From Sphingobium scionense (GTDB taxonomy: Bacteria; Pseudomonadota; Alphaproteobacteria; Sphingomonadales; Sphingomonadaceae): DNA of 64,000 nt. Location: positions 1-64,000 of the forward strand of contig NZ_JACIEU010000021.1 in NCBI RefSeq assembly GCF_014197035.1, written 5' to 3'. Of this stretch, positions 27,694-36,402 are shown one piece after another. A program made the translations under genes and the position numbers. How positions within the stretch are numbered: the first letter of the stretch is position 1; every line of letters begins with the position of its first letter. Under the pieces are notes generated by a model. That model did no database searches. It was not told where the DNA came from and saw only the letters and a list, made by a program, of their open reading frames with translations.

Positions 27694-28802
27694 CAGCCCA
27701 TTCCCATCGGCAGCAGGATACGGAAGGTGGACTCGCCAGCCTCCTGATCGCGTGAATATTGCACGAACCCACTCATGTCCCGTACCAGCTTGTCTACCAG
27801 GGCAAGACCAAGCCCCTGGCCGTCCCGCTTGCCCGTAATGAAGGGATTGAAGAGATGGTCGAGGATATGCTCCGGGACGCCCGGGCCATTGTCGATCACG
27901 ACAATCTCGATCGGCAGCACGGCACTGCCTTTGCGGTCACCAACCAGCACCGACATGCCATGCCGGAAAGCCGTCTCGACGCGGATGCAGGGGCGCTCGA
28001 CATGTTCCAAGGCCTCGGCCGCATTCTTGAGCAGGTTGATCATCACCTGCACCAGTGCATCATCATTGATGATCGCGAATGGCAGAGATGGATCATAACG
28101 TTTTATAATCTTTATATTCTTGGCAAATCCAGCGGCCGCGATATGCGATGCGCGATCGATCAGCGGATAGATATTGCCGGGACCGCACTCCAGCGTGCGA
28201 TCGGTCGTGAAATCCTGCATCCGATCGATCAGGGCGGCGATCCGATCAACCTCGTTGCAGATCAGTTGGGTCAGGGCGGCGTCGGTTCCGCCGTTGCTCG
28301 TCTCCAGCAACTGGGCGGCCCCGCGAATGCCGGACAAGGGGTTCTTGATCTCGTGCGCCAGGATCGCCGCCGCACCGACCGCCGATCGCGCACCGCCCGC
28401 CGTGCCGCGATGGCCGATCTTGCGGGCCTGACCCTGCGCATGGATCGACACGACCCGCCAGCCATCATGGTCGACGATGGGAGAAATCATCAGGTCCACT
28501 TCCATCTCGGCGGTGCGACCGGCATGGACCTTGATGTCATAGGCGGCGATCGGCTTGTTGCTGTGCCAGATATCGAACCGGGCACCGGCTTCCGCAATGC
28601 GCACGGTGCGCGCCACGTCGCTGCCGATGATGGCCGACCGCGCCATATTCAGCAGGGTTTCTGCCCGTACATTGGCATCGGCAATGCTGTTATTCGGCCG
28701 CACCACCAGTGTCGCCACGGGCAAGGCGGTCATCAGTTCCGACAGAGAAGGCCCATCCTGCTGCATCTGAAGCGGCGGAAGGGACGTCAATGGCATGGTC
28801 AT
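27693..28802 (-). CDS. ntrB: Nitrogen-regulation sensor kinase NtrB
   Basis: A soluble kinase of 369 residues with a PAS domain ([18 protein letters not shown]), HisKA box [19 protein letters not shown] and HATPase motifs ([31 protein letters not shown]). The start at 28802 overlaps the dusB stop as ATGA; ATG 28796 two codons later is the alternative. NtrB phosphorylates NtrC under nitrogen limitation, usually under PII control. Confidence 0.94.
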   Translation of the reverse strand: MTMPLTSLPPLQMQQDGPSLSELMTALPVATLVVRPNNSIADANVRAETLLNMARSAIIGSDVARTVRIAEAGARFDIWHSNKPIAAYDIKVHAGRTAEMEVDLMISPIVDHDGWRVVSIHAQGQARKIGHRGTAGGARSAVGAAAILAHEIKNPLSGIRGAAQLLETSNGGTDAALTQLICNEVDRIAALIDRMQDFTTDRTLECGPGNIYPLIDRASHIAAAGFAKNIKIIKRYDPSLPFAIINDDALVQVMINLLKNAAEALEHVERPCIRVETAFRHGMSVLVGDRKGSAVLPIEIVVIDNGPGVPEHILDHLFNPFITGKRDGQGLGLALVDKLVRDMSGFVQYSRDQEAGESTFRILLPMGMG

Positions 28803-29830
28803 GCAGCCTGTAGCGCAACCGTCGGTTCTTCCGCTGCGATCAGCGGCTCGTAGAAAGCAGCCAGCATATCGAGCACCCGCTGGGCATCGGCCTCTTGGTT
28901 GACCGTGTTGCGGAACTCGGCCGATCCGGTCAGGCCCTTGGTATACCAACCGATATGCTTGCGCGCCATGTTGACGCCAGTCATCTTGTCATAATGATCC
29001 AGCATCATGCGATAATGGTCTGTTATCAGCTCATATTGCTCAGAAAGACTTGGGTCGGAGCGACGCTCGCCGGTGGCGAACCAGTGCATCACCTGGCCCA
29101 GCAGCCACGGCTTGCCATAGGCGCCACGGCCGATCATCACGCCATCGGCACCGCTCTGGTCGAGCGCGGTTTCCGCGTCCTCGATCGAGCAGATGTCGCC
29201 ATTGACGATCACCGGCAGCTTGACCGCGTCCTTGACCGATCGGACGAAGCCCCAGTCGGCACTGCCCTTGTACATCTGGCAGCGCGTGCGGCCATGGACG
29301 GTGATCAGCTTCGCGCCCAGATCCTCGGCGATATGCGCCAGTTCGGGCGCATTCAGGCTCGCATGATCCCAGCCCATGCGCATCTTGACGGTGACAGGAA
29401 CGTCGACCGCCTCGACCGTCGCCTTGATCAGCGATGCCGCCAGCGGCAGGTCGCGCATCAGCGCGCTGCCCGCGTCGCCATTGACGACCTTCTTCACCGG
29501 GCAGCCCATGTTGATGTCGATGATCGCCGCGCCGCGATCGGCATTGAGCTTGGCCGCTTCGGCCATTTCCGTCGGCGAACAGCCCGCCAACTGCATCGAC
29601 ACCGGCTCCTCCAGCGGATGCCAGGCGGCCTTCTGCAAAGACTGGCGCGTTTCGCGGATCATCGCCGCGGTGGCGATCATCTCGGTGACGTTGAGGCCCG
29701 ACCCGAAACGGCGAACCAGCGTGCGGAAGGGCATGTCGGTAACGCCGGTCATCGGCGCCAATATCACCGGCATATCGACCGTCACCGGTCCAACGGAAAT
29801 GGGGGAAAGCCTGCGCGTCATCTTCTTCAC
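28799..29830 (-). CDS. dusB: tRNA-dihydrouridine synthase B
   Basis: A 343-residue flavoenzyme reducing uridines in the tRNA D-loop. [19 protein letters not shown] (FMN/substrate), [30 protein letters not shown] with the catalytic Cys, VKMRMGWD and [12 protein letters not shown] are all typical. First gene of the ntr operon (formerly nifR3 in this context). Confidence 0.95.
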   Translation of the reverse strand: MKKMTRRLSPISVGPVTVDMPVILAPMTGVTDMPFRTLVRRFGSGLNVTEMIATAAMIRETRQSLQKAAWHPLEEPVSMQLAGCSPTEMAEAAKLNADRGAAIIDINMGCPVKKVVNGDAGSALMRDLPLAASLIKATVEAVDVPVTVKMRMGWDHASLNAPELAHIAEDLGAKLITVHGRTRCQMYKGSADWGFVRSVKDAVKLPVIVNGDICSIEDAETALDQSGADGVMIGRGAYGKPWLLGQVMHWFATGERRSDPSLSEQYELITDHYRMMLDHYDKMTGVNMARKHIGWYTKGLTGSAEFRNTVNQEADAQRVLDMLAAFYEPLIAAEEPTVALQAA

Positions 29831-29948
29831 TGCCTAAAAAACAGGCAGCCCTTAGCCGAAAATGGCCGCGGCGACAAGGCAGGCACCGGACTAGTGGTTG
29901 CGCTTTAGAGGTTGGCGAGCATGGGGCAGAGCGTCTATGCGCCGCTGC

Positions 29949-31118
29949 ATGACATCGAACAGCAGGATCGTCGCGCTGATCGTCGCCGCCGGGCAAGGAA
30001 GCCGGGCGGGCGGTGACATCCCCAAGCAATATCGGCGGATCGGTGGCAAGGCCGTGCTGGCCCACGCCCATGACGCCCTGACGGCGCATGGTGGCGTATC
30101 GGCCATCCACATTGTGCTGGGCGAAGGCGAGGAAGAGCGTGCTCAGGCTGTTCTCGGCGACCGCGTCGCCCATTTCGTCACCGGCGCGGACAGCCGGCGC
30201 GGATCGGTCCGGGCCGGACTGACGGCGATCGCCGCATCCGGCGGCGCAGACATCGTGCTGATCCACGATGCCGCCCGCCCCTTCCTGCCCCCTTCGGTGA
30301 TCGACCGGTTACTGGCCGCGTTGGCGGATGCCGAAGGCGCCATCCCTGCCTTGCCGGTCGCCGACACGCTGGTGCGCAGCGATGGCGCGCTCATGGGCGA
30401 CGGCGTCGATCGCACTGACCTGCATCGCGTCCAGACGCCGCAGGCCTTCCGCTTCCAGGCTATCCTGTCCGCTCACGACGATTGGGACGAGGCGCGAGAA
30501 GCCACTGACGATGCCCAGATCCTGCGCGCCTGGGGCCATGACGTCATCTTGGTGCAGGGCGATGAAAGGCTTGAGAAATTGACCTATCCTGAGGACTTCG
30601 CGCGCGCCGAGGCGCGCATCGTGGGCGCCCGCACCACCCGCGTCGGGATGGGCTATGATGTCCATCGCCTCGCGCCAAACGAAGAATTGTGGCTCGGCGG
30701 CGTGCTGGTCCCACACGACCGCGGCCTTGCTGGCCACAGCGATGCCGATGTCGCCCTCCATGCCATCGTTGACGCGATCCTCGGCGCGCTGGCCGATGGC
30801 GATATCGGCAGTCATTTCCCGCCGTCCGACCCGCAATGGCGTGGCGCCTCGTCGGATCGTTTCCTCGCCCATGCCCGCGATCTGGTCCTGAAACGGGACG
30901 GCCGGATCGACCATGTCGACCTCACCATCATCTGCGAAGCGCCCAAGATCGGGCCGCATCGCGACGCCATGCGCGCGAAAATCGCCGAGATACTGGACGT
31001 TCCCGTCGATCGCGTCAGCGTGAAGGCCACCACCACCGAGCGGCTGGGTTTCGCTGGTCGCGGTGAGGGCATCGCCGCACAGGCGGTTGCCACCCTCTCC
31101 CTCCCCACGCTATTCTGA
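29949..31118 (+). CDS. ispDF: Bifunctional IspD/IspF enzyme of the MEP isoprenoid pathway
   Basis: A 389-residue fusion. The IspD half (4-diphosphocytidyl-2-C-methylerythritol synthase) starts VALIVAAGQGSRAGGDIPKQY and has LIHDAARPF and RVQTPQAF. The IspF half (2-C-methylerythritol 2,4-cyclodiphosphate synthase) starts VGMGYDVHRLAP, with LAGHSDADVALHA and the terminal KATTTERLGFAGRGEGI. Such fusions are common in alphaproteobacteria. ATG 29949 is closest to the IspD N-terminus. It precedes cinA by 7 bases. Confidence 0.95.
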   Translation: MTSNSRIVALIVAAGQGSRAGGDIPKQYRRIGGKAVLAHAHDALTAHGGVSAIHIVLGEGEEERAQAVLGDRVAHFVTGADSRRGSVRAGLTAIAASGGADIVLIHDAARPFLPPSVIDRLLAALADAEGAIPALPVADTLVRSDGALMGDGVDRTDLHRVQTPQAFRFQAILSAHDDWDEAREATDDAQILRAWGHDVILVQGDERLEKLTYPEDFARAEARIVGARTTRVGMGYDVHRLAPNEELWLGGVLVPHDRGLAGHSDADVALHAIVDAILGALADGDIGSHFPPSDPQWRGASSDRFLAHARDLVLKRDGRIDHVDLTIICEAPKIGPHRDAMRAKIAEILDVPVDRVSVKATTTERLGFAGRGEGIAAQAVATLSLPTLF

Positions 31119-31125
31119 GCCCATC

Positions 31126-31644
31126 ATGCCCAACACCATCCTGCCCGCCCAGCTCGTCGACCTCGCCGAAAAGGTCATCATCGCCAACCGTCGCGCCGGT
31201 CGCACCGTGGCCGTTGCGGAAAGCTGCACCGGCGGCCTGGTGTCGGCGGCGCTCACTGAGATCGCTGGCTCATCCGACGTTTTCGAAGCCGGTTTCATAA
31301 CCTATTCCAACGACATGAAGGCGGAACTTCTCAAAGTCTCGCATGACGTGCTGGATACGTTCGGCGCGGTCTCCATCGCGACCGCCTGGGCCATGGCGCA
31401 AGGCGCGCTCAAGAAGAGCCACGCCCATGTCGCGGTCGCCATCACCGGCATCGCCGGGCCGGGTGGCGGCAGCGAGCAGAAGCCGGTCGGCACCGTAGTC
31501 TTCGCGCGGGCGGAACGCGGCGGCAGCCCCGACAAGGTCGTGGCCGACATGCATCATTTCGAAGATAATGGTCGCGGTGGCGTCCGCCTTCAGGCGGCGT
31601 TGTGCGCACTCGAACTGCTGCTACCCGACTCGCCAGCGCCATAA
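31126..31644 (+). CDS. CinA-family nicotinamide-nucleotide amidohydrolase (PncC)
   Basis: A 172-residue protein with only the C-terminal CinA domain, which deamidates nicotinamide mononucleotide. The hallmark VAVAESCTGGLVSAALTEIAG, FITYSNDMKAELL and GIAGPGGGSEQKPVG are present. ATG 31126 lies just after the ispDF stop. It overlaps the oppositely oriented COQ10-like gene by 55 bases. Confidence 0.92.
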   Translation: MPNTILPAQLVDLAEKVIIANRRAGRTVAVAESCTGGLVSAALTEIAGSSDVFEAGFITYSNDMKAELLKVSHDVLDTFGAVSIATAWAMAQGALKKSHAHVAVAITGIAGPGGGSEQKPVGTVVFARAERGGSPDKVVADMHHFEDNGRGGVRLQAALCALELLLPDSPAP

Positions 31645-32066
31645 AGCGCCGCCGCGCGTGTCTCGAACGCGCCGATCATCTTGCGCAGTGCCTTGTCGAA
31701 AAACTGGCCGGCCAGCATCTCGAAGATGCGGTTCTTGAATTCGAACTCGACCTCGAACTCGACCAGCACGCCGCCCTGCCCGTCGTCCCGGAAGCGCCAC
31801 TCATTATGAAGATGCTTGAGCGGGCCGTTGAGATAGTCGACCCGGACATGGTCCGGACGATGCTTGTGGACGCGAGAGGTGAAGCTCTCGCTGACCCCCT
31901 TGAAGCCGACGATCATGTCCGCGACCATCTCGCTCTCACTGTCCGATCGGATGCGGATCGCGCTGATCCAGGGCAGAAATTGCGGATAGGCCGAGACGTT
32001 CGACACAAGGTCGAACATCTGTTCCGGACTATAGGGCAGTTGGCGGGTCTCGTGATGCTTGGGCAT
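31590..32066 (-). CDS. Coenzyme Q-binding protein COQ10 / RatA-like START-domain protein
   Basis: A 158-residue SRPBCC-fold protein: MFDLVSNVSAYPQFLPW, VGFKGVSESFTSRV and FEFEFKNRIFEML-type segments typical of the COQ10/RatA family, which binds ubiquinone. The name RatA (a toxin in E. coli) is not supported as a function here, as no antitoxin gene is next to it. ATG 32066 is chosen; the upstream frame is open but is only antisense DNA. Seven bases separate it from the lipA stop. Confidence 0.88.
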   Translation of the reverse strand: MPKHHETRQLPYSPEQMFDLVSNVSAYPQFLPWISAIRIRSDSESEMVADMIVGFKGVSESFTSRVHKHRPDHVRVDYLNGPLKHLHNEWRFRDDGQGGVLVEFEVEFEFKNRIFEMLAGQFFDKALRKMIGAFETRAAALYGAGESGSSSSSAHNAA

Positions 32067-32073
32067 TCGCCGA

Positions 32074-33027
32074 TCAGGCCTTCGCGGCGGCCGCCTTGGC
32101 CAGCTTCGCCTCGCGCGCGGCGCGCATCTCGGCGAAATCCTTGCCGGCATGATAGCTCGACCGGGTCAGCGGGCTCGACGCCACCTGCAGGAAGCCCTTG
32201 GCCCGCGCGATCGCCGCATAGGCGTTGAAAGCTGCCGGAGTGACGAATTCCATCACCTTGGCATGCTTGGGCGTGGGCTGCAGATACTGGCCCATGGTCA
32301 GGAAATCGATATCGGCCGAACGCATGTCGTCCATCACCTGGTGGACTTCCAGCCGCTCCTCGCCCAGGCCCAGCATGATGCCGGACTTGGTGAAGATCGA
32401 GGGATCGAGCTTCTTCACGCTTTCGAGCAGGCGCAGCGACGCATAGTAGCGTGCACCCGGACGGATGGTCGGATAGAGCCGGGGCACGGTCTCCAGATTA
32501 TGGTTGTAGACGTCCGGGCGAGCCTTGACGATCATCGCGACCGCGCGCTCATGCTTGTTGCGAAAATCCGGCGTCAGGATCTCGATCGTGGTGCCCGGCG
32601 TCGTGCGGCGCAGCGCCTCGATGACCTTGACGAACTGGCTGGCGCCGCCATCGGGCAGGTCGTCGCGATCGACCGAGGTGATGACGATATGTTCAAGTCC
32701 CATCTCCGCGGCGGCATCGGCCAGATTCTGCGGCTCGTTGACGTCCACCTTGCGCGGCATCCCGGTCTTGACGTTGCAGAAGGCACAGGCACGGGTGCAG
32801 ACATCGCCCAGGATCATCACCGTGGCATGCTTCTTGGTCCAGCATTCGCCGATATTGGGGCAGGCCGCTTCCTCGCAGACTGTCGCCAGTCCTTTTTCCC
32901 GCATCAGCTTGCGCGTCTCGTGATAGCCGGGACTGGTCGGCGCCTTGACACGAATCCAGTCAGGCTTGCGGACGCGCTCCGGCTTGGCGGGCTGACCGGG
33001 TACGGGGATCGGGGCAATGTCGTTCAT
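32074..33027 (-). CDS. lipA: Lipoyl synthase
   Basis: A 317-residue radical-SAM enzyme that inserts two sulfurs into octanoyl groups. The auxiliary cluster motif [13 protein letters not shown] and the radical-SAM motif [10 protein letters not shown] are complete, and [11 protein letters not shown] near the end carries the conserved Ser ligand. ATG 33027 gives the normal N-terminus. It is divergent from the carbonic-anhydrase gene. Confidence 0.96.
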   Translation of the reverse strand: MNDIAPIPVPGQPAKPERVRKPDWIRVKAPTSPGYHETRKLMREKGLATVCEEAACPNIGECWTKKHATVMILGDVCTRACAFCNVKTGMPRKVDVNEPQNLADAAAEMGLEHIVITSVDRDDLPDGGASQFVKVIEALRRTTPGTTIEILTPDFRNKHERAVAMIVKARPDVYNHNLETVPRLYPTIRPGARYYASLRLLESVKKLDPSIFTKSGIMLGLGEERLEVHQVMDDMRSADIDFLTMGQYLQPTPKHAKVMEFVTPAAFNAYAAIARAKGFLQVASSPLTRSSYHAGKDFAEMRAAREAKLAKAAAAKA

Positions 33028-33091
33028 GCGCCCCAGATAGCGATGCCGGACCGCTCTTGCCAGTCCTCTCTTTGTGCGGCACACCCACGCC

Positions 33092-33730
33092 ATGACCGAT
33101 TTTGCCGACATGCTTCAGGGCTATCGCCGCTTCCGGGAAACCGGATGGTCCCAACAGCGCGAGCGCTGGGACGAACTCAACGAAGGGCAGAGCCCCAGGG
33201 TGATGGTGATCGCCTGCTCCGACAGCCGAGTCGATCCGGCCCAGATCTTCGATACCAGTCCCGGCGAAATCTTCGTCGTGCGCAACGTCGCGGCGCTGGT
33301 GCCGCCGTTCGAGACCAATCCGGGCTGGCACGGCGTATCGGCCGCGCTCGAATTTGCAGTCCAGGTGCTCAAGGTCGGCGAGATTGTCGTCATGGGCCAT
33401 GGCAAGTGTGGCGGCTGCAAGGCGGCACTCAGCCATGACCTCAAGGACGCGCCGCCCGGCGAAGGCGGCTTCATCCATCACTGGATTGAATTGCTCGATG
33501 ATGCCCGGGAGGTCGTGGTCGGCCGTTATGGCGACCAGCGCGACCGCGAGGTCGAGCGTGCCATGGAGCAGGAGGGCGTCAAGGTCAGCCTGGCCAACCT
33601 GCGCAGCTTCCCCTGCGTCCGCGCCAAGGAGAAGAGCGGCGAGTTGAAGCTGGTCGGCAGCTTCTTCGCCATTGCCGACGGCCAGCTCCACATATTGGAC
33701 GAGCAGACCGGCGCCTTCGCCCCGGCCTGA
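33092..33730 (+). CDS. Beta-class carbonic anhydrase
   Basis: A 212-residue zinc enzyme interconverting CO2 and bicarbonate. Zinc ligands are visible in [16 protein letters not shown] (Cys and Asp/Arg pair) and [15 protein letters not shown] (His and Cys). Length and C-terminus are normal. It is followed after 25 bases by the NYN-domain gene. Confidence 0.95.
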   Translation: MTDFADMLQGYRRFRETGWSQQRERWDELNEGQSPRVMVIACSDSRVDPAQIFDTSPGEIFVVRNVAALVPPFETNPGWHGVSAALEFAVQVLKVGEIVVMGHGKCGGCKAALSHDLKDAPPGEGGFIHHWIELLDDAREVVVGRYGDQRDREVERAMEQEGVKVSLANLRSFPCVRAKEKSGELKLVGSFFAIADGQLHILDEQTGAFAPA

Positions 33731-33755
33731 AGAGGGCCAGACAAGGAGAATTTCC

Positions 33756-34571
33756 ATGCCCATGCGGCAGGAAGGGCGCGGCAATATCGCCCTGCTGATC
33801 GATGCGGACAACGCGTCGGCGGCCCATTTTGACGCGGTCATGACCGTGTTGGCGGAGTTGGGCACGGTCAATATCCGCCGCGCCTATGGCAATTGGAACA
33901 AGGCGACGCTCAAGACCTGGGCGGCGCTGTCCGTGGCGCAGGCGATCGAGCCGCAGCAGCAGTTCGATCTCACCAAGGGCAAGAATGCCACTGACATGAA
34001 GATGACGATCGACGCGATGGATCTGCTTTCCAGCGGGCGCGTCGACGGCTTTGGCCTGATGTCGAGCGACAGCGATTTCACCCCGCTGGTGACGCGACTG
34101 CGCCAGGACGGCATTCCGGTCTATGGTTTCGGCAACACCAATGCGCCTGAAGGCTTCCGCCGTGCCTGCACCCGCTTCATCGATGTGGCAGCGCTGCGCC
34201 CGGTGGAGGTTCCGGTAGCCAAATCGGCTGCGACGCCCAAGAAGAAGGCTCCGACCAAAGGCAGCGAGGCTGCGCGGCCTGCCGCTGCGCCACCCCCTCC
34301 CCCGCCGGCGGCGACCGCTGCGCCAGCAGGCACCGGCGCGGCGGTGGACCCGGAGGTCGTGCGCCTCTTGATCGACGCCTATGACGAGGCGAAGCGGGAC
34401 GAGCGGGGCTTTGTCGCATTAGGTCCGGTCGGCCAGCGGGTCGGCAACCGCTCCAGCTTCGACGTGCGCAACTATGGCTTCAAGCGCCTGTCCGACCTGG
34501 TCGCCGCCATACCCAACTTCACCAGCGAAGTGCGCGAAGGCGGCCAGACCTGGATCAAGCGGATTCGCTGA
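33756..34571 (+). CDS. NYN-domain (DUF88/LabA-like) protein with C-terminal OST-HTH/LOTUS domain
   Basis: A 271-residue protein. The N-terminal 150 residues form a PIN-like NYN domain with acidic residues expected in a metal-dependent RNase: ALLIDADNASAAHFD, GKNATDMKMTIDAMD and LMSSDSDFTPLVTRL. An Ala/Pro-rich linker leads to a C-terminal OST-HTH domain (VALGPVGQRVGNRSSFDVRN). The combination suggests an RNA-binding RNase, as in other NYN-LOTUS proteins. ATG 33756 has a good ribosome site (AAGGAGA). It overlaps the acylphosphatase start. Confidence 0.9.
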   Translation: MPMRQEGRGNIALLIDADNASAAHFDAVMTVLAELGTVNIRRAYGNWNKATLKTWAALSVAQAIEPQQQFDLTKGKNATDMKMTIDAMDLLSSGRVDGFGLMSSDSDFTPLVTRLRQDGIPVYGFGNTNAPEGFRRACTRFIDVAALRPVEVPVAKSAATPKKKAPTKGSEAARPAAAPPPPPPAATAAPAGTGAAVDPEVVRLLIDAYDEAKRDERGFVALGPVGQRVGNRSSFDVRNYGFKRLSDLVAAIPNFTSEVREGGQTWIKRIR

Positions 34572-34852
34572 TGCCGGCCGTTGCGTGCCGCCTGATGATC
34601 CATGGCCGGGTTCAGGGCGTGTTCTATCGCAACTGGACGGTCCAGACCGCGCGCAGTCTGGGCCTCACCGGCTGGGTGCGCAACCGGATGGACGGCAGCG
34701 TCGAGGCACTGGTCCAGGGGGAGGCGGACGCTGTAGATCGCTTCATCGCGCTGGCACAAGATGGGCCGCCGGTGGCAAAGGTCGCGCGGATCGAGGCGAT
34801 GGATGTGCCGCGCGAAGCGCTGGGCGGCTTCGAGAAGCGGCAAACCGCCTAA
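34571..34852 (+). CDS. Acylphosphatase
   Basis: A 93-residue enzyme hydrolysing acyl phosphates. LMIHGRVQGVFYRNWT has the catalytic Arg and GWVRNRMDGSVEALVQGE the catalytic Asn. It is translationally coupled to the NYN gene (TGATG). Confidence 0.95.
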   Translation: MPAVACRLMIHGRVQGVFYRNWTVQTARSLGLTGWVRNRMDGSVEALVQGEADAVDRFIALAQDGPPVAKVARIEAMDVPREALGGFEKRQTA

Positions 34853-35270
34853 ACGTCGCCCCCCTTTGCTGCCGGTGGGCCACCCAAACTTCTGCCCTTT
34901 CCTATTTGGACTTTCCTTGCTCTACTCTGGTGCCCGTCCCACTGCGCAAGACCGTGACCCAAGTGTCGCGTCATCATGACCTTGGCGTCACCCCATCATG
35001 ACCCGACCGTTGCGTCACTGGAACGCAACGGTCGCGTCGATGGTGCGTTGCGCTGAACTTTCTCGTGAAATCGGCCAGAAATGCAGGGCAAGAACGGTGT
35101 GAACTTTGCCGCTGACGCGTCACCATGATCCTGTCGTGACCCAAAACCCTGCGGATCCGACCCTCATGTCGCCATTCATCATCAACCAGAAAAGAAGCAG
35201 CAACAGTCGAAACCTACATGCCACTGTGACGACCGGGCAACAAAGCACGGCGTCACAGCAGGAGAATGCA
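34853..35270. repeat. Intergenic region with GCGTCA-type repeats and a hairpin
   Basis: No gene of its own is seen in these 418 bases. Three related sites begin GCGTCA and continue to CATGA(C/T)C, at 34968-34981, 34985-35003 and 35117-35131. A perfect hairpin has arms GACCGTTGCGT (35005-35015) and its complement (35023-35033) with a seven-base loop. These may be a terminator for the acylphosphatase gene plus regulator sites for the downstream gene, but no regulator is known. Confidence 0.4.
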
Positions 35271-35678
35271 ATGAGTTTGATCCTTATGGCGCTTGCCGCC
35301 GCCGCGACCCACAATGTCTCGGTCGAGCATCATGGCAACCAGGTCGGTGCCACCTACACCGCCCGTGCCGACATCAGCACCAAGACGGTCGGCGCCAAGA
35401 CGCCCAACCGGATGGACAGCCAGCGCTGCCAGTGGACCGCGACGATCGTCGTCGACCGCAAGCTGGACCATGGCCCGGCGCTCGCCCGCACCGTGTCGAG
35501 CGACAAGCGTTTTTCGGGTAGCGAGGCTGGCGCCTGCACCCCCGGTCGTCAGTCCGGCGAACGCAACATGGCCCAGTATCAGGACAAGATCGAGGCGCAT
35601 CTGATCGCCGTGGCGGAGGCCGATCGCGCGCCGCTGCTGGCTGAACTGGACTCGGTGCGCGCCCTTGCGTCGAACTGA
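35271..35678 (+). CDS. Hypothetical protein, probably exported
   Basis: A 135-residue protein that I do not recognise. It begins MSLILMALAAAATHNVSVEH, a short hydrophobic segment that may be a signal peptide. Two cysteines (QRCQW and EAGACTP) could form a disulfide in the periplasm. The C-terminus (MAQYQDKIEAHLIAVAEAD) is helical. The start is set by GGAG at 35261-35264, seven bases ahead of ATG 35271. It overlaps the putative porin start by 14 bases, so the two may be cotranscribed. Confidence 0.7.
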   Translation: MSLILMALAAAATHNVSVEHHGNQVGATYTARADISTKTVGAKTPNRMDSQRCQWTATIVVDRKLDHGPALARTVSSDKRFSGSEAGACTPGRQSGERNMAQYQDKIEAHLIAVAEADRAPLLAELDSVRALASN

Positions 35679-36402
35679 TCGCGTCACGACCGTGGCATGG
35701 CTGGGCGGGCTTGGCCTCGCCCTCCATGCCCTGCCGGCGGCCGCTCAATATGCCAGCGGTCCCAGCGCGACGATTGAGGTTGCCAGCGACGAACGCCGCC
35801 GCGGCCTCAGTTGGAGCGACGGCGATCCTGTGCTGCGCGGCAGCTTGTCCGTGCCGGTCGCGCAAGGCCTCTCGCTCGATGGCGCCGCGACCAGCCTCTG
35901 GGGCAGCGATCGCCATGGCGGCGCCGACGCCGTCATCGACCTTGGCCCCTCCTATGTCCATCAACTGGGCGGCTGGCGCCTGTCGCTCGACGCGCGCTAC
36001 CATCTCTTCCCCGGCGCCGATCATCAGGGCTATGGCGAATTTGGCGCCGGCGCCGGCTTCCTGATCGGCCCTGCCAGCATCGACATCGGCGCCCAATATG
36101 CCCCGCGCCAGTCGGCGATCGGCGGCGACAATCTCTATCTGTCCTCCGCCGCCTCCTTCGCCATTCCCGGCACGCCGCTCACCGCCTCGGCACGGGTCGG
36201 CCATAGTTCCGGGTCGGATCGCGATCCGCTAGCCTCGCAACGGCTGCGGCCGGGCGGCGATTATTGGGATTATGGCGCGGCCATCGCCTGGTATCGTGGC
36301 CGCTGGTCGGCGGAGCTGCGCTACAGCGACACCGACATTGACGGGCGCGACGCGCGCCACGGCGGGTCGGCTCTCATCGGGAAGGTCGGCCTAACCCTGT
36401 AG
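35665..36402 (+). CDS. TorF-family putative porin
   Basis: A 245-residue outer-membrane beta-barrel-like protein. The N-terminus (TTVAWLGGLGLALHALPAAAQ) is a signal peptide. The mature part alternates polar and aromatic residues in strand-like stretches (EVASDERRRGLSWSDGDPVL, GPSYVHQLGGWRLSLDARYH) that match the Gcw_chp/TorF group. The track start is a TTG; a GTG at 35692 would also leave the signal peptide intact. It overlaps the GGDEF/EAL gene tail to tail. Confidence 0.78.
   Translation: MRRTDRVTTVAWLGGLGLALHALPAAAQYASGPSATIEVASDERRRGLSWSDGDPVLRGSLSVPVAQGLSLDGAATSLWGSDRHGGADAVIDLGPSYVHQLGGWRLSLDARYHLFPGADHQGYGEFGAGAGFLIGPASIDIGAQYAPRQSAIGGDNLYLSSAASFAIPGTPLTASARVGHSSGSDRDPLASQRLRPGGDYWDYGAAIAWYRGRWSAELRYSDTDIDGRDARHGGSALIGKVGLTL

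Noticed and set aside
31590-32066. RatA as a toxin of a toxin-antitoxin pair
   Set aside because: The sequence fits the COQ10-like START family and no antitoxin gene is adjacent.
34968-35131. Possible CRISPR array
   Set aside because: Only three short unequal repeats with uneven spacing and no cas gene.
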